Source of the DNA: Acidobacteriota bacterium
GTDB lineage: Bacteria > Acidobacteriota > Thermoanaerobaculia > Multivoradales > JAHEKO01
DNA: 6,086 nt
Assembly: GCA_024638355.1 (NCBI GenBank)
Contig: JAHEKO010000245.1
Span: forward strand, 1-6,086
Direction of reading: 5' to 3'
Position 1 is the stretch's first letter; each line of letters starts with the position of its first letter. The notes below the pieces were generated by a model. It was not told the DNA's origin. It was given only the letters and a program-made list of their open reading frames with translations, and searched no databases. The translations under genes and the position numbers were made by a program. Shown in pieces: positions 1 to 5,019 of this stretch.

Positions 1-61
1 CGGCACGTTAGAGCAGCGTTATGCTGTCTCGCGCAGAACATCCACGCCGGCTTCGCGGACC

Positions 62-847
62 ATGAATCCTCCAACACCCATCGCCGACAGCCTTCCCGAA
101 GCCGGCCAGGCCGTAGAGGTGATCGCTCTCGGCCGCAACGGCGGGTCGATCTGCGGCCGGCTGCGAGTCGGCTCGATGAAGGTGCTGGTTCGGCCGGGAG
201 CGTCGCCCTTCCGTCCAGTCGAGGGCGAGCTCTTCATCCTGGACGTGTCGCGCCGCTCGCGCGAGTGCGGTTTCTGGCTGCTCGAAGGGGCTATCCAGTC
301 GCCCCGGTTCAGCGAGAGGGCGCTACGCCTCGAGCCGCTGGCGCTCATCCCGAGAGCGGCGGCGGAGGGTCCGGTCGCGGCGAGCCACCGCGAATACGAG
401 CTCGAGACGATCATCCCGCGGGTGCCGCACTTCGGAGCCGCGGGTCTCGAGGCGATCCGCGAGATCTCGGCTTTCTGGGAGGCGGGCGAGCTGGAGCTGG
501 CGGAGCTGCTCGCCGGCGAGCTTCTGGCCCGGGACCTGCGCTGTCTCGAGGCCCACGCGCTGCTCGGCGGCTTCTGCCTCGACGCTCCGGTGGAGCGGCG
601 TTGGACCGAGCGCGCGCTGCGCCACTACCGCGTCGGCGCCAGGATCGGCGAGCTGTCTCTCGGCGGGTCCTTCGAGGGTCGCCTGCCCTGGGCTTGGCCC
701 GGCAACCGCGCTTTTCTGCGCTGCCTCAACGGCTACGGCCGCTGTCTCGAGCGCGTCGGCGACGCGGGTCCGGCGCGCGAAGTGTTCGAGCGGCTGCTCG
801 AGCTCGAACCCGAAGATCCGATGGAGGTGACCCCGCGTATTTCGTAG
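62..847 (+). CDS. TPR-type repeat protein, function unknown
   Basis: This encodes a 261-residue soluble protein with no signal peptide or membrane segment. Residues ~15-95 form a strand-rich N-terminal part of no domain I can name (for example GELFILDVSRR at 55-65). Residues ~125-253 are helical and look like degenerate tetratricopeptide repeats: RALRHYRVGARIGELSLG (184-201), then LPWAWPGNRAFLRCLNGYG (208-226), then a good TPR helix pair ending AREVFERLLELEPEDP (238-253). From memory, this LPW..NR.FLR.L.G pattern followed by VFERLL.L.P.D occurs in a family of uncharacterised bacterial TPR proteins; the usual role of such folds is protein-protein binding. The start is the ATG at 62, but the frame is open to the left edge and no Shine-Dalgarno is visible, so the true start could lie upstream. 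The C-terminus stops within about 8 residues of the last repeat, and the stop codon belongs to a palindromic repeat (844-950), so the tail may have been altered by that element. Sure of a real gene; function unknown. Confidence 0.8.
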   Translation: MNPPTPIADSLPEAGQAVEVIALGRNGGSICGRLRVGSMKVLVRPGASPFRPVEGELFILDVSRRSRECGFWLLEGAIQSPRFSERALRLEPLALIPRAAAEGPVAASHREYELETIIPRVPHFGAAGLEAIREISAFWEAGELELAELLAGELLARDLRCLEAHALLGGFCLDAPVERRWTERALRHYRVGARIGELSLGGSFEGRLPWAWPGNRAFLRCLNGYGRCLERVGDAGPAREVFERLLELEPEDPMEVTPRIS

Positions 848-950
848 GCGTGGGGCCCGCCCCCGCCCGCCTCGACCCGAGGTGGAAGGTTTACACCCTT
901 CCTGCACCACCTCCCGGTCCGTTTCGGGCGGGGGCGAGCTCCACGCCTAC
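844..950. repeat. REPIN/BIME-like palindromic element (two inverted REP units)
   Basis: The outer arms 844-869 and 925-950 are inverted repeats. Of 26 base pairs, 24 are Watson-Crick, one is G-T (854/940) and one is mismatched (857/937). Pairing stops exactly at GTAGG on the left and CCTAC on the right. Inside, further pairing continues the hairpin: 874-877 with 916-919, 879-885 with 907-913, and 886-889 with 897-900, leaving a 7-nt loop at 890-896. Each outer end reads GTAG followed by its own small GC-rich hairpin (GGCG at 847-850 with CGCC at 864-867). A GTAG/GTRG head plus an imperfect hairpin is the known layout of REP sequences mobilised by RAYT transposases, and two inverted REPs about 100 bp long are a REPIN. 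No transposase gene is in the window. There is no U-run directly after the hairpin (TTTT only at 957-960), so it is not a textbook terminator, but it could still stabilise or attenuate the upstream mRNA. Classification as REPIN is inference; the palindrome is seen directly. Confidence 0.75.
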
Positions 951-1039
951 CCGGCATTTTACAAGAGCCGCCCTCCTGCCCCGGCGTCCTGAGCGGCAAG
1001 ACCGACTTCGGGAGCGCGAAGCTGCTACAGTCGCGCGCC
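951..1039 (+). other. intergenic spacer upstream of the transglutaminase-like gene
   Basis: This is non-coding sequence between the palindromic element and the next gene. It holds a TTTT run at 957-960, a possible weak 5-bp stem (967-971 with 993-997) and a candidate -10 box near its right end. The only purine-rich GGAG (1011-1014) is 25 nt from the start codon, too far to act as a Shine-Dalgarno. I see no RNA gene. Confidence 0.5.
1026..1031 (+). promoter_or_regulatory. candidate -10 box for a leaderless transcript (TACAGT)
   Basis: TACAGT matches the TANNNT form of a sigma-70 -10 element and ends 8 nt before the GTG at 1040, so transcription would begin at or next to the start codon. No Shine-Dalgarno lies in the gap. 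A weak -35-like CCGACT sits at 1002-1007 (18-bp spacer). The same arrangement occurs before the genes at 2986 and 4840, which raises confidence. Confidence 0.45.
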
Positions 1040-1714
1040 GTGAGCTACCTCGCTGCCACCGAGTACATCGAGAGCGAACACCCGGAGGTGGTGGACTTCG
1101 CTCGCCGGGTGACTACCGGCGCGGCCTCCGAGCGCGAGCGAGCGGTGAAGCTCTACTACGCCGTGCGCGACGGCTTCCGCTACGACCCGTGGGCGTTCAG
1201 CCTCGAGCCGGAGGTCTACCGAGCGACCACGACCCTGGCCGCGCGCAGCGGCTTCTGCATCCCCAAGGCGATTCTGCTGGCGGCTGCCGCGCGGGCCGTG
1301 GGCATCCCGGCCCGCCTGGCGTTTGCCGACGTGCGCAACCACCTGGCGAGCGAGCGGCTTCTGGAGGTCATGCGCACCAACCTTTTCGTCTTTCACGGCT
1401 TGACCGAGCTCGAGCTGGAGGGCCGGTGGGTCAAGGCGACGCCGGCCTTCGACATCTTCATGTGTGAGCTGTTCGGGGTGCTGCCGCTCGAGTTCGACGG
1501 TTCGAACGATTCCACGCTGCACCCCTTCGACCGCGAGGGCAAGCTCCACATGGAGTACGTCGTCGACCGCGGTAGCTACGCCGACCTACCCTTGACCGAG
1601 CTGAGCCGGGTCACGCTCGAGCACTATCCTCACCTGTTCGACGAGGCGGGAAGGCTCGCCGGCTGGGCGCGTGAGCGTCGGCCTGCCCCGGCGCCGAGCG
1701 GCCAGACGCGCTAG
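1040..1714 (+). CDS. transglutaminase-like domain protein
   Basis: This 224-residue protein belongs to the transglutaminase-like (COG1305-type) cysteine-protease fold, probably cytoplasmic, as no signal peptide is seen. The core begins with a helical lead-in, RERAVKLYYAVRDGFRYDP (32-50). The nucleophile region is RSGFCIPKAILLAAAARAVG (69-88), with Cys73 at the head of the helix, followed by GIPARLAFADVRNH. The candidate histidine is His119 in FVFHG, and the following strand is GRWVKATPAFD (128-138). In classical members the third residue is the Asp of a DPT motif; here the matching place reads ATP (133-135), with Asp138 three residues after the Pro, so the triad may be altered. Substrate is unknown; family members act as proteases, amidases or cross-linking enzymes. 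The start is GTG at 1040, fitted by the -10 box just upstream. The stop overlaps the convergent dipeptidase gene by 4 bp (CTAG). The basic, proline-rich tail (RERRPAPAPSGQTR) is probably disordered. Confidence 0.85.
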   Translation: MSYLAATEYIESEHPEVVDFARRVTTGAASERERAVKLYYAVRDGFRYDPWAFSLEPEVYRATTTLAARSGFCIPKAILLAAAARAVGIPARLAFADVRNHLASERLLEVMRTNLFVFHGLTELELEGRWVKATPAFDIFMCELFGVLPLEFDGSNDSTLHPFDREGKLHMEYVVDRGSYADLPLTELSRVTLEHYPHLFDEAGRLAGWARERRPAPAPSGQTR

Positions 1715-2910
1715 AGCTCCGACGCCACGCGCTCGACCTCCCGCCACACTCGCAGGATGTTGCCGCCGGCGATCTGGGCGAGGTCGCTTTCGCTGTAGCC
1801 GCGCTCGAGGAGCTCGCGGAAGAGGTTGGGCAGATCGGCGGCGGACTTGAGGCCCGTCGGCAGGTTGTCGCCGACGCCGTCGAAGTCGGAGCCGAAGCCG
1901 ACGTGGTCGATGCCGACCAGGTCGACGATGTGATCGATATGGTCGGCGACGTCGGCAAGGGTCGGCCAGATGCGCTCGTGCTCGCGCCAGTAGGCCTCGC
2001 GCCAGGCGACCGCCTCCGCGCCCTCGACGCCCGCCGCCTCGTACTCCCGCCAGAACTTCATCCCCTGCCGGTTGGCGGCCTCGGTGAGGAAGCCGTTGCC
2101 GAAGTTGACGTGCACCACGCCGCCCGCCTCGGCGAGCTCCCGGATCATCTCGTCGCTGATATTGCGCTCCCATCCCGGGGTGAAGTGGCGGCACGACGAG
2201 TGCGACGCGATCACCGGTGCACGGGAGATCTCGAGGATCTGCCAGAAGGCGTCGTCCGACAGGTGGGAGGTGTCGATCAGGATGCCGAGGCGGTTCATCT
2301 CGGCGACGACCTCCTTGCCGAACGGGCTCAGGCCGTTCCACTGGCGCTCCTCGGCGTAGGAAGAGTCGGAGAGGTGGTTGTTCTGGCCGTGGGTGAGGCC
2401 GATGTAGCGGATGCCGCGGTCGAAGAAGTACCCGAGGTTGGCGAGATCGCCGTCGATCGGCTCGCCGTTCTCCATCCCCATCGGGAGCGAGATCAATCCC
2501 TCGGCGAACCGCGCCTCGACCTCGTCGGGCGAGCGGGCGATGGCGAACTTGTCGGGATGGTCGGCCTCGAGCGTCTCGATCATGCCGATCAGCTCCTCGG
2601 CCAGCTCCCTGGCGCCGCCGCTCTCCTGGTACGAGGAGGGGATGTAGATCGACATGAAGGCCGCGTCGAGGCCGCCTTCTTTGGCGCGCGCATAGTCGAA
2701 GTTGTGATTCTCGGTGCGCTCGCTGATGTCGGCCGGCGTTTCGCGCTGGCGATAGGGGTAGTCGACGTGCGTGTCGACGACCAGCAGCTCGCGCGCGACC
2801 CGCGCAGCCTTCGCGTCGAGATCCTCGGCGACCTCTCGGGCTGCGGGCTCTTCGGAGCAGGCGGTCATGAGCAGGGCGGCGGCTGCCGTCAAGAGTAGCG
2901 TGCGGATCAT
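1711..2910 (-). CDS. membrane dipeptidase, peptidase family M19, lipoprotein
   Basis: This is a 399-residue zinc dipeptidase of the renal dipeptidase family, which hydrolyses dipeptides (including D-amino-acid and dehydro forms in characterised members). The N-terminus is a lipoprotein signal: MIRT, a hydrophobic run to residue 16, then MTAC with Cys18 as the lipidated residue. Ser at +2 would predict outer-membrane sorting in a diderm. Every expected active-site residue can be placed: His48 and Asp50 (THVDYP), the bridging Glu147 (GMENGE), His174 (LTHGQNN), His216 (IDTSHLSD), His237 (ASHSS), Arg249-Asn250 (ERN) and Asp342 (GFGSDFDG). The length is normal for a secreted member. The start is ATG at 2910 because it begins the signal peptide and has a Shine-Dalgarno 5 nt upstream; the frame continues to 3021, but that extension would bury the signal peptide and cross the divergent gene. 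It is divergent from the voltage-sensor gene (75 bp apart) and convergent with the transglutaminase-like gene. Likely role: periplasmic peptide recycling or nutrition. Confidence 0.93.
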   Translation of the reverse strand: MIRTLLLTAAAALLMTACSEEPAAREVAEDLDAKAARVARELLVVDTHVDYPYRQRETPADISERTENHNFDYARAKEGGLDAAFMSIYIPSSYQESGGARELAEELIGMIETLEADHPDKFAIARSPDEVEARFAEGLISLPMGMENGEPIDGDLANLGYFFDRGIRYIGLTHGQNNHLSDSSYAEERQWNGLSPFGKEVVAEMNRLGILIDTSHLSDDAFWQILEISRAPVIASHSSCRHFTPGWERNISDEMIRELAEAGGVVHVNFGNGFLTEAANRQGMKFWREYEAAGVEGAEAVAWREAYWREHERIWPTLADVADHIDHIVDLVGIDHVGFGSDFDGVGDNLPTGLKSAADLPNLFRELLERGYSESDLAQIAGGNILRVWREVERVASEL

Positions 2911-2915
2911 CGGGG

Positions 2916-2922
2916 CCCCCTC
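2916..2922 (-). promoter_or_regulatory. ribosome binding site GAGGGGG for the dipeptidase
   Basis: Read on the minus strand, GAGGGGG lies 5 nt before the ATG at 2910. It is the clearest Shine-Dalgarno in the window, and it fixes the start at the lipoprotein signal rather than at the upstream in-frame ATG at 3021. Confidence 0.6.
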
Positions 2923-2972
2923 GAGAAAGACGCCGCCTACTCTGTCACCTCGGACTACCGTTCGCCAGTCGC

Positions 2973-2978
2973 TAGACT
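2973..2978 (+). promoter_or_regulatory. candidate -10 box for a leaderless transcript (TAGACT)
   Basis: TAGACT (TANNNT type) ends 7 nt before the GTG at 2986 with no Shine-Dalgarno between. A partial -35 (CGGACT, 2951-2956; 16-bp spacer) precedes it. It lies in the 75-bp divergent region shared with the dipeptidase, where I could not identify a convincing -10 for the opposite strand. Confidence 0.45.
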
Positions 2979-2985
2979 GCCAGCC

Positions 2986-4377
2986 GTGAGCCTGTCGAGC
3001 CGACTGCGCGCCCTCCGCCACGCCATGACGCCCCGCCTCGCGTGGGACCTGTTGATGGTCTACCTGGCCGTTCTCAACCTGGGGCTGATCCTGTTCGATC
3101 TGACCTACCTGTGGCTAAGGCCGGTCTACTACCGCCGTCTGCCGGTGGTCACGCGCGTCTACGACGACGTCAAGGGGATCGAGCCGCATCCGGTCACCAC
3201 GCGTTACCTCGAGCTGACCGACGAGATCTCGGCTCTCGTCGCGACCGGCCCGAAGCCCGCGAACCTCGCGGCACGGCGCGGCGAGATCGAGCCGCGACTC
3301 GCCGAGCTGCGCGAGCTTTCGGCGGAGATGCTCGACGAGGATCCGTTCGAGCGGTCCGGACAGACCAGGAGGCTGCGCGGCCTCCGCGCCGGCGCGGCAA
3401 TACAGCTCGAGAGCGAGGGCCAGGCGCCGCGCAGTGCGGGCGAGGTCTTCGAGCTCTTCTGGGGCTGGGATCCCGAGCGTTTGCCGGAGCGCATCGAGCT
3501 CTTCGAGCGCGAGGCTCGGCCGCACTTCGCGGCCAACTATCACCGCCGCTATGGCCTCGACGGCGAGCTCATCGACTGGTTCTGGGTGATCGATCTGCCG
3601 TTTCTGCTGGTCTTCGCCACCGAGTTCTTCGTGCGCTGGTTCGTCGCTGTTCGCCGGCGAACGTTCGCCAAGTGGTTCTTCTTCCCGATCCTCAACTGGT
3701 ACGACCTCCTCGGAATCATCCCGGTGCGCCAGCTGCGCGTCTTCCGCCTCTTCCGGATCGCCTCCATCTACGTCCGTCTCTATCGAAGCGACAAGACCCG
3801 CGTGGGCGATGACTTCATCAGCCGCACGGTGAAGTACTTCGCCAACATCATCTCGGAAGAGATCAGCGACATGGTGTCGCTGCGGATCCTCCAGGACACG
3901 GCCGAGGAGCTCCGCCTGGGCACCCACAAACGGATCATCCGCGAGGCGGTCGCGCCGCACCGCGAGGCGCTGGCCCGCGAGATCACCGCGCGCACGCTGG
4001 CGGTGCTGGCCAGTCCCGAGGTGCGCGACCAGGCGCGAGGCTTCCTCGACGTCAACCTCGAACGAGCGTCCGAGAACGCGCGCGCTCTCAAGCGGCTGCC
4101 TCTGCCGGAGCGCGTGGTCCGGCCGCTCGTTCAGGTCATCGGTCGCGCGGTGTTCGACTCGATCGCCGAGACCATGACCGCCACCCTCGAGAGCGAAGAG
4201 GGAAGCGGCGCGCTGCAGACGATTCTCGTCGACGCCATCGACGGCCTGGTCGAGGGGCTGACCGAGGGCGAGCTGGAAGAGATCGCGCGCGAGATCTCGC
4301 TCGAGGTGATCCGCAAGGTCAGCGAGACGGTCTCGGTGCGCAAGTGGATGCTGCCCGACGAGGCGGAGCTGCGCTAG
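2986..4377 (+). CDS. voltage-sensor-domain membrane protein without a pore domain
   Basis: This 463-residue protein has four predicted membrane helices laid out as the voltage-sensor domain of cation channels. S1 is ~19-44. A large S1-S2 insertion of ~150 residues (~45-197, charged and helical, expected outside) follows. S2 is ~198-221, S3 ~228-246 (ending IIP) and S4 ~247-266. S4 carries Arg248, Arg251, Arg254 and Arg257, exactly every third residue. S2 has F210-x-x-E213 and S3 has Asp240, which together match the gating-charge transfer centre of Kv channels (Phe and Glu in S2, Asp in S3). After S4 there is no S5-S6 and no TVGYG-type selectivity filter. Instead, ~195 residues of soluble amphipathic helices (~268-463) follow, expected in the cytoplasm. 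I recall similar uncharacterised bacterial 'ion transporter' proteins but know no function. Proton conduction (Hv1-like), a voltage-controlled regulator, or an accessory subunit are possible. Start is GTG at 2986; ATG at 3025 is the alternative and would keep S1. It is monocistronic, and its stop overlaps the convergent RsbW-like gene by 4 bp. Confidence 0.82.
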   Translation: MSLSSRLRALRHAMTPRLAWDLLMVYLAVLNLGLILFDLTYLWLRPVYYRRLPVVTRVYDDVKGIEPHPVTTRYLELTDEISALVATGPKPANLAARRGEIEPRLAELRELSAEMLDEDPFERSGQTRRLRGLRAGAAIQLESEGQAPRSAGEVFELFWGWDPERLPERIELFEREARPHFAANYHRRYGLDGELIDWFWVIDLPFLLVFATEFFVRWFVAVRRRTFAKWFFFPILNWYDLLGIIPVRQLRVFRLFRIASIYVRLYRSDKTRVGDDFISRTVKYFANIISEEISDMVSLRILQDTAEELRLGTHKRIIREAVAPHREALAREITARTLAVLASPEVRDQARGFLDVNLERASENARALKRLPLPERVVRPLVQVIGRAVFDSIAETMTATLESEEGSGALQTILVDAIDGLVEGLTEGELEEIAREISLEVIRKVSETVSVRKWMLPDEAELR

Positions 4378-4790
4378 CCGACCTTCTTGCGCATGGTCAT
4401 CACCGTGCCGCCGTCGAACCCGTACTCGACCGAGTCCATGAAGCGGCGGGTCAGGAAGATGCCGCGGCCGCGCGGCTTGAGCAGGTTGTCGGGCGCCAGC
4501 GGGTCGGCGACCTTGTCGGGATCGAAACCCTCGCCTTCGTCGCGCACCACGACCGTCAGCAGATCGCCCTCGATGCGGATCGAGATGTCGACCCGCTTGC
4601 CCGACCCCGCGCCGTTGCCGTGCTCGATCGCGTTGGCGGCCGCTTCGCGGATGGCGAGAGACGTGTGCTCGAGCAGATCGCCCGGAATGTCGACGTGCTC
4701 GAGCACGGCCGCCGACACGGTGTCGACCAGATCGAGATCCTCGAACCGGCTGCCGATATTGAGTTGAACCTCCGCGGGCTCTTGCAGCAT
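4374..4790 (-). CDS. RsbW-type anti-sigma factor / GHKL serine kinase-like ATPase
   Basis: This 138-residue protein is a single-domain HATPase_c_2 ATPase, like the anti-sigma factor serine kinases RsbW and SpoIIAB. The N box is REAAANAIEHGN (48-59) with Glu49 and the Mg-binding Asn53. The G1 box is DEGEGFDP (84-91). The glycine-rich lid and G2 part is PRGRGIFLTRRFMDSVEY (106-123). The protein ends in a normal GGTVMTMRKK strand. In the known systems such proteins phosphorylate an RsbV/SpoIIAA antagonist and bind a sigma factor; no STAS partner, sigma factor or PP2C phosphatase is in the window, so this is an orphan and its target is unknown. I chose ATG 4790. An in-frame ATG at 4841 would add 17 residues (MLQAYPSTPNRLDFRYR), and still longer frames run antisense through the small gene at 4840-5016. 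A TAGACT box 11 nt upstream of 4790 supports the shorter start. Its stop shares CTAG with the voltage-sensor gene. Confidence 0.88.
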   Translation of the reverse strand: MLQEPAEVQLNIGSRFEDLDLVDTVSAAVLEHVDIPGDLLEHTSLAIREAAANAIEHGNGAGSGKRVDISIRIEGDLLTVVVRDEGEGFDPDKVADPLAPDNLLKPRGRGIFLTRRFMDSVEYGFDGGTVMTMRKKVG

Positions 4791-4801
4791 TCGGTAGCGG
4801 A

Positions 4802-4807
4802 AGTCTA
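4802..4807 (-). promoter_or_regulatory. candidate -10 box (TAGACT) for the RsbW-like gene
   Basis: On the minus strand TAGACT ends 11 nt before the ATG at 4790 and is identical to the box before the gene at 2986. No clear -35 is seen. If used, it would make 4790 rather than 4841 the start, because the upstream ATG would lie before the promoter. Confidence 0.35.
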
Positions 4808-4827
4808 GCCGATTCGGCGTGGACGGA

Positions 4828-4833
4828 TAGGCT
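4828..4833 (+). promoter_or_regulatory. candidate -10 box (TAGGCT) for the small 58-residue gene
   Basis: TAGGCT (TANNNT type) ends 6 nt before the ATG at 4840, so the transcript would begin at the start codon. There is no Shine-Dalgarno and no convincing -35. The geometry repeats that seen at 1026-1031 and 2973-2978. Confidence 0.4.
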
Positions 4834-4839
4834 TGTAGC

Positions 4840-5016
4840 ATGCCGTTCGAAATCTCCGAAGCCGAATACCAGGCGATCGAGAGCACGATCGCCAGCGACG
4901 CCAGCCCGGTGGGCATCGACGCCAAGAAGACCCACGTGCTGATCCTCCACAAGCTGATGCGGATCGAAGAGCGGCTGGCCAAGCTGGAAGCCGCCGCTAA
5001 AGCGCCGGATAGCTAG
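4840..5016 (+). CDS. small conserved-looking hypothetical protein (58 aa)
   Basis: This is a 58-residue protein beginning MPFEISEAEYQAIESTI and ending at TAG 5014-5016. Residues 4-18 form an acidic helix. Residues 20-30 (DASPVGIDAKK) are a turn-rich linker. From 31 on (THVLILHKLMRIEERLAKLE) a long amphipathic helix has leucine/isoleucine heptad spacing typical of a short coiled coil. It has no signal peptide, membrane segment or cysteine. Evidence that it is real: about 50 of 58 codons end in G or C, as in neighbouring genes; it fills the gap between two well-defined genes; it has a candidate -10 box 6 nt upstream; and the sense is far more protein-like than the antisense frame. It ends 3 bp before the convergent hydroxy-acid oxidase gene. 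I think I have seen similar short proteins in other bacteria but cannot name a family or function; oligomerisation through the C-terminal helix is the only safe inference. Confidence 0.7.
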   Translation: MPFEISEAEYQAIESTIASDASPVGIDAKKTHVLILHKLMRIEERLAKLEAAAKAPDS

Positions 5017-5019
5017 GCG

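Noticed and set aside
21..65. Short frame ATG 21 to TGA 63-65 overlapping the first gene start
   Set aside because: Only 14 codons, with no Shine-Dalgarno and nothing to support translation. TATGCT at 20-25 could be a -10 box, but its -35 would fall outside the window.
844..960. Rho-independent terminator reading of the palindrome
   Set aside because: The stem is far longer than a normal terminator, contains nested stems, and has no U-run immediately after it (TTTT only 7 nt later). A REPIN-like repeat explains the GTAG boundaries better, though some termination effect is possible.
265..1467. 400-residue open frame on the plus strand across the first two genes and the palindrome
   Set aside because: Its translation is dominated by Arg, Ala, Gly and Pro with no domain, it overlaps two recognisable genes in another frame, and it runs through the palindromic element. 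It is a high-GC shadow frame.
1903..2898. 331-residue plus-strand frame antisense to the dipeptidase
   Set aside because: It mirrors the dipeptidase codons (Val/Asp/Leu/Arg-rich) and has no recognisable motif, while the opposite strand holds all M19 active-site residues.
2911..3021. 37-residue N-terminal extension of the dipeptidase
   Set aside because: It would place the lipoprotein signal inside the protein and crosses the divergent gene start; the internal ATG at 2910 has a good Shine-Dalgarno and begins the signal peptide.
3115..4950. 611-residue open frame on the minus strand opposite the voltage-sensor gene
   Set aside because: Low-complexity Arg/Asp/Leu-rich composition, antisense to a gene with clear membrane helices and a voltage-sensor signature. 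Shadow frame.
4791..4982. 64-residue N-terminal extension of the RsbW-like frame, with a hydrophobic stretch resembling a membrane segment
   Set aside because: It lies mostly antisense to the small 4840-5016 gene, is not part of RsbW-type proteins, and the GHKL domain is complete without it.
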